A stretch of 64,000 nt of DNA from Mycobacterium sp. GA-1199 (GTDB taxonomy: Bacteria > Actinomycetota > Actinomycetes > Mycobacteriales > Mycobacteriaceae), in contig NZ_LQIX01000004.1 of the NCBI RefSeq assembly GCF_001500045.1, positions 62,001 to 126,000 on the forward strand, read 5' to 3'. Below, piece after piece: positions 7,730 to 17,788 of the stretch. Each line of letters opens with the position of its first letter. Position 1 is the stretch's first letter. Position numbers and translations under genes: made by a program. The notes beneath the pieces were generated by a model, which saw nothing but the letters and a program-made list of their open reading frames with translations, was not told the origin of the DNA and ran no database searches.

Positions 7730-9030
7730 CGGATTCCTCGCACACCGCGGCCGTCTTCGAACCGGGCTGGGTCGAGCACGTCATCTGGTGGCACGTCTAC
7801 CCGCTGGGTTTCGTCGGCGCGCATCCCGCCGACCCGCCCCCGGGCCCGGACGAGCACCGGCTGCTGCGCATCGTCGACTGGCTCGACCACGCGATCGAAC
7901 TCGGGGCGTCAGGACTCGCGCTGGGGCCGGTCTTCTCCTCACGCACCCACGGATACGACACCACCGACCATCTCCGCATCGACCCGCGACTCGGGGACGA
8001 CGACGACTTCGACACGCTGATCGGCGAGGCGCGCCGGCGCGGGCTCCGGATTCTGCTCGACGGCGTCTTCAACCATGTCGGAACGGATTTCGCCCGCACC
8101 GAATGGCTCCGCACTCGAGGCGAGCGCGTCGACGTGTTCGAGGGACACGGTGACCTTGTGGCGTTGGACCATGACAACCCGGCGGTGGCCGACTACGTCG
8201 TCGACGTGATGACGCACTGGCTGCGGCGCGGCGCTGACGGCTGGCGCCTCGACGCCGCCTACGCGGTCGCCGACCGGTTCTGGGCCCGGGTCCTCCCGCG
8301 CGTTCGCGAGCAGTTTCCCGATGCGTACTTCCTTGCCGAGATCATCCACGGCGATTACGCGCAACGAGTGCGATCGTCGGGCTTCGACTCGGTGACCCAG
8401 TACGAACTGTGGAAGGCGACCTGGAGCGCGCTCAACGACGGCAACTTCCACGAGCTGGATTGGGCGCTGCTGCGGCACAACGAATTTCTGGACACCTTCG
8501 TGCCCACGACCTTCCTCGGCAACCACGATGTCACCAGAATCGCCAGCCGACTCGACGACATCCGCCACCTCGAGCATGCCTTGGTGTTGCAGATGACGAC
8601 CGGTGGTACGCCCAGCGTCTACGCCGGGGACGAGTTCGCCTTTCGGGGTATCAAAGAGGAACGCTTCGGCGGCGACGACGCGGTGCGGCCCGCGTTCGCG
8701 ACTCCCCCGCTCGACGTCGACGAACACGGCGCCGATGTGTTCCGGTTGCACAAGTTCCTGATCGGGTTGCGCCGACGCCACGCGTGGCTGCACACGGCAC
8801 GCACGTCGCCGCTGCTGCTGACCAACCGCCAGTACGTCTATCAGAGCCGTGCCGGATCCGAGTCGCTGATCGTCGCGCTCAACATCGATGAGGGCCCGCT
8901 CGCGATCTCGTTGCCCCGCCTGGGGTTCGATCGGGGTGAAGTCCTGGCCGGCTCGGGCGCGCCGCCGTCCGAGGTCGTCAGCACCTACGAGGTCGGGCCC
9001 CACGGCTGGCTGATCATCGCTGTGCGCTGA
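7726..9030 (+). CDS. GH13 family alpha-amylase/alpha-glucosidase-like enzyme
   Basis: 434 residues from GTG 7726 (MTDSSHTAAVF), overlapping the previous stop (GTGA). The (beta/alpha)8 barrel signatures are DGVFNHVG (region I), DGWRLDAAYAV with the nucleophile Asp (region II), YFLAEIIHG with the acid Glu (region III) and FLGNHDVTRIAS with the third Asp (region IV). All catalytic residues are present. There is no signal peptide, so it acts on intracellular glucans or oligosaccharides. It is shorter than TreS or GlgE and has no CBM. The 3' end overlaps the convergent DUF1810 gene by 17 bp. Confidence 0.85.
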   Translation: MTDSSHTAAVFEPGWVEHVIWWHVYPLGFVGAHPADPPPGPDEHRLLRIVDWLDHAIELGASGLALGPVFSSRTHGYDTTDHLRIDPRLGDDDDFDTLIGEARRRGLRILLDGVFNHVGTDFARTEWLRTRGERVDVFEGHGDLVALDHDNPAVADYVVDVMTHWLRRGADGWRLDAAYAVADRFWARVLPRVREQFPDAYFLAEIIHGDYAQRVRSSGFDSVTQYELWKATWSALNDGNFHELDWALLRHNEFLDTFVPTTFLGNHDVTRIASRLDDIRHLEHALVLQMTTGGTPSVYAGDEFAFRGIKEERFGGDDAVRPAFATPPLDVDEHGADVFRLHKFLIGLRRRHAWLHTARTSPLLLTNRQYVYQSRAGSESLIVALNIDEGPLAISLPRLGFDRGEVLAGSGAPPSEVVSTYEVGPHGWLIIAVR

Positions 9031-9475
9031 GTAGCTCGACGGTCAGCGGATCCGGCTCGCCGTCGTAGTACTTCGTCAGCACGCGGCCGAAGAGCGCCTC
9101 GTCGTCGGGGTCGTCGGCGGCGTGGCTGAACAACGTCATCGACGAGCGCACCTTGAGGTTGTCCGGCCACCCGAACAAGTCATCGGCCGAAGGCTGTTCA
9201 CTACGGGCGACCAGATCGGCACACTCCCGCAGGCGCGCTCCCAGCACGTCATGGGCCAGGTACGCCCGGGCTTCGGCGAGGGAACCGATCCCGTACCGCT
9301 GCGCCGTCGGGCTCCTCCCCAGCCCACGCAGCTGGGGGAACACAAACCAGATCCAGTGGCTGCGTTTACGGCCGGCGCGCAGTTCGTCGAGCACCGCGCC
9401 GTACACGCGTTCCTGGGCGTCGACGAAGCGCTGCAGGTCGAAGGGGTCGCCGGATGCCGATCTGTCTTTAGCCAT
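9014..9475 (-). CDS. DUF1810 family protein
   Basis: 153 residues with the DUF1810 (COG5579) signature: FDLQRFVDAQERVYGAVLDE, then SHWIWFVFPQLRGLGRSP, QRYGIGSLAEARAYLAH and MTLFSHAADD. The function of the family is not established. It is predicted soluble and transcribed alone, convergent with the GH13 gene. Confidence 0.82.
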   Translation of the reverse strand: MAKDRSASGDPFDLQRFVDAQERVYGAVLDELRAGRKRSHWIWFVFPQLRGLGRSPTAQRYGIGSLAEARAYLAHDVLGARLRECADLVARSEQPSADDLFGWPDNLKVRSSMTLFSHAADDPDDEALFGRVLTKYYDGEPDPLTVELLSAQR

Positions 9476-9551
9476 GTCATCGGCCAGTCTGACAAGCTAA
9501 CCTGTGCGATTCAATGACGACTACCAGCGGCAGTCCGACAGGGACGCAAAC

Positions 9552-10817
9552 GTGACACGCCGCCGCATCCCGCGTCCGCGGGAGCTGGCGCCGCTGCTGC
9601 AGTTCAAGAAGCCGCAGCTGAACGCGACGCAGCGCAGGCTGGCGGCGGCGCTGACGATCGAGGACCTGCGCCGAATCGCCAAGCGGCGGACCCCGAAGGC
9701 GGCATTCGACTACACCGAAGGTGCCGCCGAGGAGGAACTGTCGCTGGCCCGTGCGCGACAAGCGTTCCGCGACATCGAGTTTCATCCCACGATCTTGCGC
9801 GACGTTTCGAGTGTCGATACCAGCGCAACGGTGCTCGGTGGGCCTGTCGCGCAACCGTTCGGCATCGCGCCGACCGGCTTCACCCGACTGATGCACACCG
9901 AGGGCGAGATCGCGGGTGCCCGCGCCGCCGCGCGAGCCGGCATCCCGTTCGCGCTCTCGACGCTGGGCACCGCCTCGATCGAAGACGTCAAGGCGGCCAA
10001 CCCGGACGGCCGCAACTGGTTTCAGCTGTACATGTGGAAGGACCGGGACCGCTCGATGGCACTCGTCGAACGAGCCGCCGCCGCGGGTTACGACACGCTG
10101 CTCGCCACCGTCGACGTGCCGGTCGCAGGGGCCCGCCACCGCGACACCCGCAACGGCATGTCGATCCCGCCGACGCTGACGCTGCGCACGGTGCTCGATG
10201 CCGTTCCCCGTCCGCGGTGGTGGTTCGACCTGCTCACCACCGAGCCGCTGTCGTTCGCCTCGCTGGACCGATGGCCGGGCACGGTGGCCGAGTATCTCGA
10301 CTCCATGTTCGACCCCACGGTGAACTTCGACGATCTGGTGTGGATCAAAGAACAGTGGCCGAACAAGTTGGTCGTCAAGGGAATTCAGACACTCGAGGAT
10401 GCCAGGGCCGTGGCCGGACTCGGGGTCGACGGCATCGTGCTGTCCAATCACGGTGGCCGCCAACTCGACCGCGCGCCGGTGCCGTTCCATCTGCTGCCGA
10501 GTGTCGCCGCCGAACTGGGCGATACCACCGAGATTCTGCTCGACACCGGGGTGATGTCCGGCGCGGACGTCGTCGCGGCAGTCGCGCTGGGTGCTCGCTT
10601 CGTACTGGTGGGCCGCGCCTACCTCTACGGGCTCATGGCCGGCGGCGAAGCGGGCGTCGACCGGGCCGTCGAGATCCTTTCGCAGCAGGTCAGGCGGACA
10701 ATGCAGCTTCTCGGAGTGACGTCGCTGAGCGAGCTTGGCCCGCGACACGTCACACAGTTGCACCGGCTGCGGCCCGGCGTGGCGGGCCCGGCGCGGACAT
10801 CTCCTCAGTCACTCTGA
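9552..10817 (+). CDS. lldD2: FMN-dependent L-lactate dehydrogenase (LldD2-like)
   Basis: 421 residues from GTG 9552 ([20 protein letters not shown]), which has AGGGA upstream; an in-frame GTG at 9504 is possible. It is very close, from memory, to M. tuberculosis LldD2 (Rv1872c): [52 protein letters not shown]. The FMN/hydroxyacid site motif [14 protein letters not shown] carries the catalytic His and substrate Arg. The upstream Lys that binds FMN is in [10 protein letters not shown]. The enzyme oxidises lactate to pyruvate, feeding electrons to the respiratory chain. A weak hairpin follows the stop. Confidence 0.9.
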   Translation: MTRRRIPRPRELAPLLQFKKPQLNATQRRLAAALTIEDLRRIAKRRTPKAAFDYTEGAAEEELSLARARQAFRDIEFHPTILRDVSSVDTSATVLGGPVAQPFGIAPTGFTRLMHTEGEIAGARAAARAGIPFALSTLGTASIEDVKAANPDGRNWFQLYMWKDRDRSMALVERAAAAGYDTLLATVDVPVAGARHRDTRNGMSIPPTLTLRTVLDAVPRPRWWFDLLTTEPLSFASLDRWPGTVAEYLDSMFDPTVNFDDLVWIKEQWPNKLVVKGIQTLEDARAVAGLGVDGIVLSNHGGRQLDRAPVPFHLLPSVAAELGDTTEILLDTGVMSGADVVAAVALGARFVLVGRAYLYGLMAGGEAGVDRAVEILSQQVRRTMQLLGVTSLSELGPRHVTQLHRLRPGVAGPARTSPQSL

Positions 10818-10834
10818 CCACACAGGTCACAGTG
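10810..10834 (+). terminator. Weak hairpin near the end of lldD2
   Basis: Stem TGACC/GGTCA plus outer CAC/GTG pairs with a 2-nt internal mismatch and an ACACA loop, beginning inside the last codons. No U-tract. Low-confidence terminator. Confidence 0.3.
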
Positions 10835-10877
10835 TGTTTCCGGGGTCCGTGAGTCCTCGCTGAGTCGCAATCGTTAG

Positions 10878-12005
<1,128 letters not shown>

Positions 12006-12048
12006 CCGCAGCGCATAGATCCACCCACAACAGGGAGCCTGCCGTTTC

Positions 12049-12079
12049 CCCCGAACGGCAGGCTTCCTGCCGTTCGGGG
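12049..12079 (+). terminator. Terminator of the antigen 85 gene
   Basis: A perfect 14-bp stem (CCCCGAACGGCAGG / CCTGCCGTTCGGGG) with a CTT loop, 43 bp after the stop. The upstream sequence CCTGCCGTT (from about 12038) can pair alternatively with the left arm, giving a mutually exclusive hairpin. No U-tract, as is common in mycobacteria. Confidence 0.8.
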
Positions 12080-12130
12080 TAGCCGCGAACACCGCGCGAC
12101 GCGTGGGGGAACAAAACAGTCCATCCAAAG

Positions 12131-12151
12131 GTTGAGCGCAACAGACTCAAA
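12131..12151 (+). promoter_or_regulatory. HAIR element (HspR operator) upstream of lon
   Basis: GTTGAGC, 7-nt spacer GCAACAG, ACTCAAA. Against the HspR consensus CTTGAGT-N7-ACTCAAG this matches 5/7 and 6/7 with exact spacing. It lies 13 bp before the lon ATG and directly before the GGAGG ribosome site (12156-12160). HspR represses lon in Streptomyces, so heat-shock derepression is expected here. Confidence 0.75.
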
Positions 12152-12164
12152 CTTTGGAGGATTG

Positions 12165-14486
12165 ATGGCTGAAGCCAAGACAGTTCCGGTCTTGTTCTCG
12201 AGCGAGTCGATCGTGCTGCCCGGGATGGTCGTGCCGATCGAACTCGACGAGGCCGCGCGCGCCGCGGTCGACGCCGCCCGCGCCAGCGAGTCCGGACAAC
12301 TGCTGATCGCTCCCCGTCTCGAGGATCGTTATCCCTCGCACGGGGTGCTTGCCTCGATCGTGCAGATCGGACGCATGGTCGGCGGACCCGCCGCGGTGGT
12401 GCGGGGCGAGAGCCGGGCGCACATCGGCGCCGGCGCCACCGGACCCGGCGCGGCGCTGTGGGTCGAGGTGACCGAGGTCGAGGAAACCCAGTCCACCGAG
12501 GAGACATACCAGCTCGCGGCCGAGTACAAGAAGCTGCTGCTGGCAATGCTGCAGCGGCGCGAGGCCTGGCAGATCATCGACTTCGTCAACCAGCTGTCGG
12601 ACCCGTCGGCGCTGGCCGACACCGCGGGGTATGCGTCGTACCTGACCCAGGTCCAGAAGCGGAAGCTGCTCGAGACACCGGACGTGGCCGAGCGGTTGCG
12701 CGCGCTGATCGAGTGGACGGGAGCTCAGCTGGCCGAGGTCGAGGTCACCGAGAAGATCGCCGAAGACGTGCGCGAGGGCATGGAGAAGACCCAGAAGGAA
12801 TTCCTGCTGCGCCAGCAGCTCAACGCCATCCGCAAGGAACTCGGCGAGGACGAACCCGACGGTTCCGACGATTATCGGGCCCGCATCGAGGCCGCCGACC
12901 TGCCCGAGAAGGTGCGTGAGGCCGCGCTGCGCGAGGTGGGCAAGCTCGAACGGGCCAGCGACCAGAGCCCCGAGAGCGGCTGGATCCGCACCTGGTTGGA
13001 CACCGTGCTCGACCTGCCGTGGAACGTCCACACCGAGGACTCGACCGATCTGAACGCGGCGCGCGAGATCCTGGACGCCGACCACCACGGTCTCGAGGAC
13101 GTCAAGGACCGCATCGTCGAGTACTTGGCCGTGCGGGCGCGCCGCGCCCAGCGCGGGCTGCAGGTCGTCGGCGGCCGCGGTTCGGGTGCGGTGATGGTGT
13201 TGGCCGGTCCGCCCGGCGTCGGCAAGACCTCGCTGGGTGAGAGCGTCGCTCGGGCGTTGGGCCGCAAGTTCGTTCGCGTCGCCCTCGGCGGCGTGCGTGA
13301 CGAGGCCGAGATCCGAGGCCACCGGCGCACCTACGTCGGCGCGCTGCCCGGCCGCATCGTGCGTGCCGTCGGTGAGGCGGGTTCGATGAACCCCGTCGTG
13401 CTGCTCGACGAGATCGACAAGGTCGGCTCCGACTTCCGGGGGGACCCCGCGGCGGCGCTGCTGGAGGTCTTGGACCCCGCGCAGAACCACACGTTCCGCG
13501 ACCACTACCTGGATCTCGATCTGGACCTGTCGGACGTGGTGTTCCTGGCGACGGCCAACGTCATCGAGAACATTCCCTCGGCCCTGCTGGACCGCATGGA
13601 ACTGGTGCAGATCGACGGCTACACCGAGGACGACAAGGTCGCCATCGCCCGTGACTTCCTGCTGCCCCGGCAGCGCGAGCGGGCGGCGCTGACCGAGGAC
13701 GAGGTGGTCGTGACCGAGGCGGCGCTGCGCAAGATCGCCGCCGACTACACCCGCGAGCCGGGGGTGCGTCAGTTCGAGCGGCTGCTGGCCAAGGCGCTGC
13801 GCAAGGTGACCACGAAGCTGGCTTCCGACGACATCACCGGCCTCACCGTCGACGAGCCGGATCTCGTTGAGTACCTGGGTCGTCCGCGCTTCCTGCCGGA
13901 ATCGGCCGAGCGCACGGCGGTGCCGGGCGTGGCCACCGGGTTGGCGGTCACCGGCCTCGGCGGCGATGTGCTCTACATCGAGGCGGGGGCGACCGACGGT
14001 GAGCCCGGGCTGCAACTGACCGGCCAGCTGGGCGAGGTCATGAAGGAGTCGGCGCAGATCGCGCTGTCCTACGTGCGCTCGCACGCCGCGCAGTTGGGCG
14101 TCGACCCCAAGGCGCTGGACCGCCGGATCCACGTGCACGTGCCCGCGGGCGCCGTGCCGAAGGACGGTCCGTCGGCGGGCGTGACGATGGTGACCGCGCT
14201 GGTGTCGATGGCCACCGGCCGGCAGGTTCGTGCCGACGTCGGGATGACCGGCGAGGTCACGTTGAACGGTCGGGTGCTGCCCATCGGCGGCGTCAAGCAG
14301 AAGTTGCTGGCGGCGCAACGGGCCGGGCTGTCAACGGTTTTCGTTCCGCAGCGCAACGAGCCCGACCTGGATGACGTCCCGGCCGACGTGCTCGACGCGC
14401 TGGAGGTCAAGCCGATGACCGATGTCGCCGACATCGTCGAGCAGGCTCTGCAGCCCGCAGAGGTGGCGGCCACCGCGGCTGCCTGA
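12165..14486 (+). CDS. lon: ATP-dependent protease Lon
   Basis: 773 residues; ATG 12165 is fixed by GGAGG four bases upstream. An N-terminal substrate-binding domain (about 1-190) and coiled region precede the AAA+ module with Walker [10 protein letters not shown] (about 348-356) and Walker [11 protein letters not shown] (about 411-420). The C-terminal S16 protease has [13 protein letters not shown] (catalytic Ser about 669) and [13 protein letters not shown] (catalytic Lys about 712). It degrades misfolded and regulatory proteins in the cytosol. From memory M. tuberculosis lacks Lon while M. smegmatis has it, so its presence points to a rapid grower. Flanked by a HAIR operator and a terminator hairpin. 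Confidence 0.97.
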   Translation: MAEAKTVPVLFSSESIVLPGMVVPIELDEAARAAVDAARASESGQLLIAPRLEDRYPSHGVLASIVQIGRMVGGPAAVVRGESRAHIGAGATGPGAALWVEVTEVEETQSTEETYQLAAEYKKLLLAMLQRREAWQIIDFVNQLSDPSALADTAGYASYLTQVQKRKLLETPDVAERLRALIEWTGAQLAEVEVTEKIAEDVREGMEKTQKEFLLRQQLNAIRKELGEDEPDGSDDYRARIEAADLPEKVREAALREVGKLERASDQSPESGWIRTWLDTVLDLPWNVHTEDSTDLNAAREILDADHHGLEDVKDRIVEYLAVRARRAQRGLQVVGGRGSGAVMVLAGPPGVGKTSLGESVARALGRKFVRVALGGVRDEAEIRGHRRTYVGALPGRIVRAVGEAGSMNPVVLLDEIDKVGSDFRGDPAAALLEVLDPAQNHTFRDHYLDLDLDLSDVVFLATANVIENIPSALLDRMELVQIDGYTEDDKVAIARDFLLPRQRERAALTEDEVVVTEAALRKIAADYTREPGVRQFERLLAKALRKVTTKLASDDITGLTVDEPDLVEYLGRPRFLPESAERTAVPGVATGLAVTGLGGDVLYIEAGATDGEPGLQLTGQLGEVMKESAQIALSYVRSHAAQLGVDPKALDRRIHVHVPAGAVPKDGPSAGVTMVTALVSMATGRQVRADVGMTGEVTLNGRVLPIGGVKQKLLAAQRAGLSTVFVPQRNEPDLDDVPADVLDALEVKPMTDVADIVEQALQPAEVAATAAA

Positions 14487-14495
14487 CCCCAAGAT

Positions 14496-14539
14496 GCGCT
14501 CAGGGTCGTGGTCTGGCAACGGATCACGACCCTGAGCGC
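14496..14539 (+). terminator. Terminator of lon
   Basis: A perfect 15-bp inverted repeat GCGCTCAGGGTCGTG / CACGACCCTGAGCGC with a 14-nt loop, starting 10 bp after the lon stop and ending 13 bp before the next start codon. Its closeness to the next gene means it could also act as a leader hairpin for that gene. Confidence 0.75.
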
Positions 14540-14552
14540 TACCGTCGAAGAC

Positions 14553-14924
14553 GTGGCCTACGACGAGGACCTCGCGCACCGCATCCGCGAACTGCTCGGC
14601 ACCGAACCCGGTATCGACGAGAGGCGGATGTTCGGCGGGCTGGCCTTCCTGGTCGACGGCCATATGGCGGTGGCCGTCAGCGGGACCGGCGGTCTGATGG
14701 TCCGGGTGCCGCTCGACGAGTACCCGACGTTGCTGTCGCGCCGGTTCGTCGAGCCGATGACGATGGCAGACCGTGTGATGCGCGGGTGGCTGCTCATCGG
14801 CGCCGACGGTGTGAGGACCACGCGGCAGCTGCGGCCGTGGGTCACCCGCGGTGTCGATTTCGCCAGGAGTTTGCCCCCCAAAGAGCGCGGGTACGCCAGC
14901 CGACGTGGACGCCGCAGCACGTAA
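14553..14924 (+). CDS. TfoX/Sxy N-terminal domain protein
   Basis: 123 residues from GTG 14553 (MAYDEDLAHRIRELLG). The TfoX_N signature is present: ERRMFGGLAFLVDGHMAVAV, then LMVRVPLDEYP and MRGWLLIGADG near the end. In proteobacteria TfoX/Sxy domains act in competence, but short actinobacterial versions have no known role. It overlaps the following HhH-GPD gene by 20 bp, indicating co-expression. Confidence 0.75.
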   Translation: MAYDEDLAHRIRELLGTEPGIDERRMFGGLAFLVDGHMAVAVSGTGGLMVRVPLDEYPTLLSRRFVEPMTMADRVMRGWLLIGADGVRTTRQLRPWVTRGVDFARSLPPKERGYASRRGRRST

Positions 14925-15552
14925 GAAGCAGGTCGAACGCCTCCTCGAGGAGGCGGGTACGACCTACGCCGAAGACGCCGGTATTCGGTTGGCGGACAAG
15001 CCGATGCCGCTCTTTCAGCTACTGACCCTGTGCATGCTGTCGAGCAAACCGATCGACGCCTCCATCGCGGTCGACGCCGCGCGGGAGTTGTTCCGCGCGG
15101 GACTGCGCACCCCCAAGGCCGTCCTCGATGCCGAGCGCGCCGAGATGATTCGTGCATTCGGCCGTGCCCACTATGTCCGCTACGACGAGAGCTCGGCGAC
15201 CAGGCTCACCGATATCGCAACGACCGTCGACGCCGAATATGGCGGGGACCTCCGCAATCTCCACGGGACAACGGATCACGACGCGACCGCGCTGACGCGT
15301 TCTCTCAAGGGGTTCAAGGGAATCGGCGACACCGGCGCCGGCATCTTCCTGCGCGAGGTGCAGGACGCCTGGACATGGGTTCGCCCGTATTTCGACGCGC
15401 GGGCCATCAGCGCCGCGCGCGAGCTCGGATTGCCAAGCGACAGTGATGAGCTCGCCGCGTTGGCACCACGCAACTGTGCAACGCTCGCGGCCGCCTTGGT
15501 CAAGGTGTCGCTCGACGACGACCTGCGCGACGCCGTTATGGCGCGGGGATGA
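14905..15552 (+). CDS. HhH-GPD/endonuclease III-like protein
   Basis: 215 residues from GTG 14905 (MDAAARKKQVERLLEEAG). LFQLLTLCMLSSKPIDASIAV resembles the N-terminal core of endonuclease III proteins. The segment LKGFKGIGDTGAGIFLREVQ carries a helix-hairpin-helix-like turn. The [4Fe-4S] cysteine loop of Nth is absent, and the expected catalytic Lys (LPGVGxK) reads GIGDTGA, so glycosylase activity is doubtful. A DNA-binding or repair role is inferred only. It overlaps the TfoX-like gene and is 4 bp from the DUF72 gene. Confidence 0.65.
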   Translation: MDAAARKKQVERLLEEAGTTYAEDAGIRLADKPMPLFQLLTLCMLSSKPIDASIAVDAARELFRAGLRTPKAVLDAERAEMIRAFGRAHYVRYDESSATRLTDIATTVDAEYGGDLRNLHGTTDHDATALTRSLKGFKGIGDTGAGIFLREVQDAWTWVRPYFDARAISAARELGLPSDSDELAALAPRNCATLAAALVKVSLDDDLRDAVMARG

Positions 15553-15556
15553 CGCG

Positions 15557-16285
15557 ATGGTGATCCGGGTCGGCACATCCGGGTGGTCGTATGACCATTG
15601 GAAGGACGTGCTGTATCCGGCGGGATTGCCGAGCGCCAAACGGCTGGCCCGCTACGTCGAGGAGTTCGACACCGTCGAACTGAACGCCAGCTTCTACCGC
15701 TGGCCCAAGGACGGTGCGTTCGCGGGCTGGCGGGAGCGGCTGCCCGACGGGTTCACGATGTCGGTCAAGGCCCAGCGCGGACTGACGCACTACCGCCGGC
15801 TGCGGGAACCGGAGCCGTGGATCGAGCGCTTCGACCGATGCTGGGAGCTGCTCGGTGACCGCAGCGAAGCGTTGCTCGTGCAACTGCACCCGGAGTTGGA
15901 GCGCGACGACGCCCGCCTGGAGCACTTCCTCAAGCTCATGCCCGATCGGATCCCGGTGGCGATGGAGTTGCGGCATGCGTCATGGGACGACCCAGCCGTC
16001 TACGCCCTGCTGGAGCGGCACGGCGCCGCCTACGTGGTGATGAGCGGTGCGGGCTTGCGCTGTGTTCCGCGAGCGACCAGCGAGCTCGTCTACATCCGGA
16101 TGCACGGACCCGACCAGGATTCGATGTACGCGGGCTCCTACCCCGACGACGCGTTGCGGCGCTGGGCTGAGCGGATCCTGGTGTGGGAGAGCGAAGGCAG
16201 GCGGGTACTGGTCTACTTCAACAACGATCTGGGTGGGCACGCCGTGTGGAACGCGCAAACGCTCAAGGCGATGCTGGCCGGCTGA
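15557..16285 (+). CDS. DUF72 family protein
   Basis: 242 residues from ATG 15557. DUF72 (YecE) signatures are IRVGTSGWSYDHWKDVLYP at the N-terminus, FDTVELNASFYRWP, FTMSVKAQRGLTHYRRL, VAMELRHASWDD and YIRMHGP with VYFNNDLGGHAVWNA near the end. It forms a TIM-barrel-like fold of unknown catalytic function. It follows the HhH-GPD gene by 4 bp, and together with the TfoX-like gene forms a three-gene unit. Confidence 0.85.
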   Translation: MVIRVGTSGWSYDHWKDVLYPAGLPSAKRLARYVEEFDTVELNASFYRWPKDGAFAGWRERLPDGFTMSVKAQRGLTHYRRLREPEPWIERFDRCWELLGDRSEALLVQLHPELERDDARLEHFLKLMPDRIPVAMELRHASWDDPAVYALLERHGAAYVVMSGAGLRCVPRATSELVYIRMHGPDQDSMYAGSYPDDALRRWAERILVWESEGRRVLVYFNNDLGGHAVWNAQTLKAMLAG

Positions 16286-16340
16286 ATCCACCACCCCGCT
16301 GCGCGGACGAAAACCGGTTCCGGCACGCTTAGGACTCGAG

Positions 16341-16925
16341 ATGCGTGTCCTTTGTCTGATGTCGGCGGTCGCGATCCTGGTCGCGGGCTGCTCGGGCGAG
16401 CGGATCGTCACCACCGACGAACCGTTCGTGGCGTCACCGACCTCGACGACCTCCGAACCGGCTCCTCCACCGCCGAACAAGCACCTGGTGGACGCATTCG
16501 ACTACGTCGCTCATCCGGCCGGGTCGGCCGTGTACTACTTCACCACCCCGAGCGGACGCTGGGCGTGTGCCGTCGTGCCGCGTGAGGTGGCCGGCTGCCA
16601 ATCGGCCACCTCACCGCAGTCCCCCATGAACATCACCGGTGAACCGGACACAGTGGACAACGACGGCGGTGAGCAGGTCGCGCCGAACGCGATCGTCATC
16701 GAGCGCAACGGTGAACCCCGCTTCGTCGCAATGGAACAGGCCGAGTTCGCCCTCGATGACGCGAAGGTGCTGGAGTTCAATCGGATTCTGGCTGTCGCCG
16801 GGTTCCGCTGCAATGTGCAGGAGGCCGGTGTCTCGTGCATGAGCGAGGCGACCGGCAACGGATTCACCTTCGCCCCCGACGGTTTTGCGCCGCGATACAC
16901 CGAGGTGCCGGCCAACGCACCGTAG
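16341..16925 (+). CDS. Secreted lipoprotein, unknown function
   Basis: 194 residues from ATG 16341. The signal peptide ends in the lipobox VAGC (Cys17), so the mature protein should be acylated and membrane-anchored. A Pro/Thr/Ser-rich linker (about 29-46) precedes a domain with four cysteines: WACAVV, AGCQS, FRCNV and VSCMS, consistent with two disulfides. The YYFTTPSGRWAC motif is common in mycobacterial secreted proteins of unknown role. Monocistronic or loosely linked to the preceding gene (55 bp gap). Confidence 0.8.
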   Translation: MRVLCLMSAVAILVAGCSGERIVTTDEPFVASPTSTTSEPAPPPPNKHLVDAFDYVAHPAGSAVYYFTTPSGRWACAVVPREVAGCQSATSPQSPMNITGEPDTVDNDGGEQVAPNAIVIERNGEPRFVAMEQAEFALDDAKVLEFNRILAVAGFRCNVQEAGVSCMSEATGNGFTFAPDGFAPRYTEVPANAP

Positions 16926-16943
16926 CGAGAAAGGCAGGCCCGC

Positions 16944-17741
16944 ATGAGGATCGAGGCCGGAAAGGTCGCCGTCGTCACCGGCGGAACCAGCGGAATCGGG
17001 TTCGCGCTCGCCGCGCATCTGGCGCGTCGCGGCGTCGACGTGGTGATCGCCGACATCCGCGAGAACGCGATACCCCCAGCGATCGAGGCGCTGTCCTCTC
17101 ACCCCGGGACGGTGACCGGGCTGCGCGTCGACGTGCGTGACGTGGCCGAGGTCGACGCGCTGGCCGCGCACACCCTGGACCGATTCGGACGCGTCGACCT
17201 GGTGTGCAACAACGCCGGAGTGGTGTGCGAGCAGACGCCGACGTGGGAGCAGAGCATCGAGACGTGGCGGTGGTTGATCGACGTCAAGCTGATGGGTGTC
17301 GTACACGGGGTGAAGGCCTTCACTCCGCAGTTCATCGCGCAACGCTGCGGGCACTTCCTCAACACCGCGTCGGCCGGCGGGCTCATTCCGCTACCCCACC
17401 TCGCGCCGTACAACGCCACCATGCACGCCGTCGTCGGGCTCACCGAGACGCTCGACATCGAACTGCGTTCCGTGTCAACCGACCTGGGGGCCACCGTGCT
17501 GTGCCCGGGCATGGTCGACACGCCCCTCGGACCCAACTCGGCGAGCCTGACCCCGCCGGGAGCGGTCAGCGTTCCCAACGACCGCGACGACGACGCGATG
17601 CGCGGTGCGATCAGCCCCGCCGTGGTGGCCGACGCCGCGATCGCTGCCGTGGAGGCAGGGCGGGTACATGCCGTGGTCGGACCGGGCGCCGCGCCGGCCG
17701 CTCGTCAGCGTGTCGAGGCGCTGCTGGCAGAACTCGACTGA
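16944..17741 (+). CDS. SDR-family oxidoreductase lacking the catalytic lysine (Rv1865c-like)
   Basis: 265 residues with a Rossmann fold: TGGTSGIG (about 12-19), NNAG (89-92) and Ser143 (TASAGG). The active-site motif YxxxK reads Y156-N-A-T-M160, so the invariant Lys is replaced by Met (a one-base AAG-to-ATG change). Otherwise the flanks (HAVVGLTETLDIEL) are canonical, suggesting a recent or functionally tolerated change. RBS GAAAGG precedes the ATG. It is convergent with the thiolase-like gene, the same arrangement as Rv1865c/Rv1867 in M. tuberculosis (from memory). It may be inactive or have altered activity. Confidence 0.85.
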   Translation: MRIEAGKVAVVTGGTSGIGFALAAHLARRGVDVVIADIRENAIPPAIEALSSHPGTVTGLRVDVRDVAEVDALAAHTLDRFGRVDLVCNNAGVVCEQTPTWEQSIETWRWLIDVKLMGVVHGVKAFTPQFIAQRCGHFLNTASAGGLIPLPHLAPYNATMHAVVGLTETLDIELRSVSTDLGATVLCPGMVDTPLGPNSASLTPPGAVSVPNDRDDDAMRGAISPAVVADAAIAAVEAGRVHAVVGPGAAPAARQRVEALLAELD

Positions 17742-17788
17742 CTACGGTAATGCGGCCGTACCGTCTACAGTATTGCGGCCGTACCGTC
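17742..17788. repeat. Tandem 23-bp duplication between convergent genes; hairpin-forming
   Basis: Two 24-bp copies (17742-17765 and 17765-17788, sharing one base) differ at two positions. Each carries TGCGGCCGTACCGTC. The first copy can fold as ACGGTA, 9-nt loop, TACCGT. The second copy contains the last codons of the minus-strand thiolase-like gene, whose stop is 17767-17765. It may serve as a bidirectional terminator. Confidence 0.6.

Noticed and set aside
12147..14318. Long open frame antisense to lon (over 700 codons)
   Set aside because: GC-rich third positions of lon create the open antisense frame; the protein has no recognisable domain and low-complexity composition.
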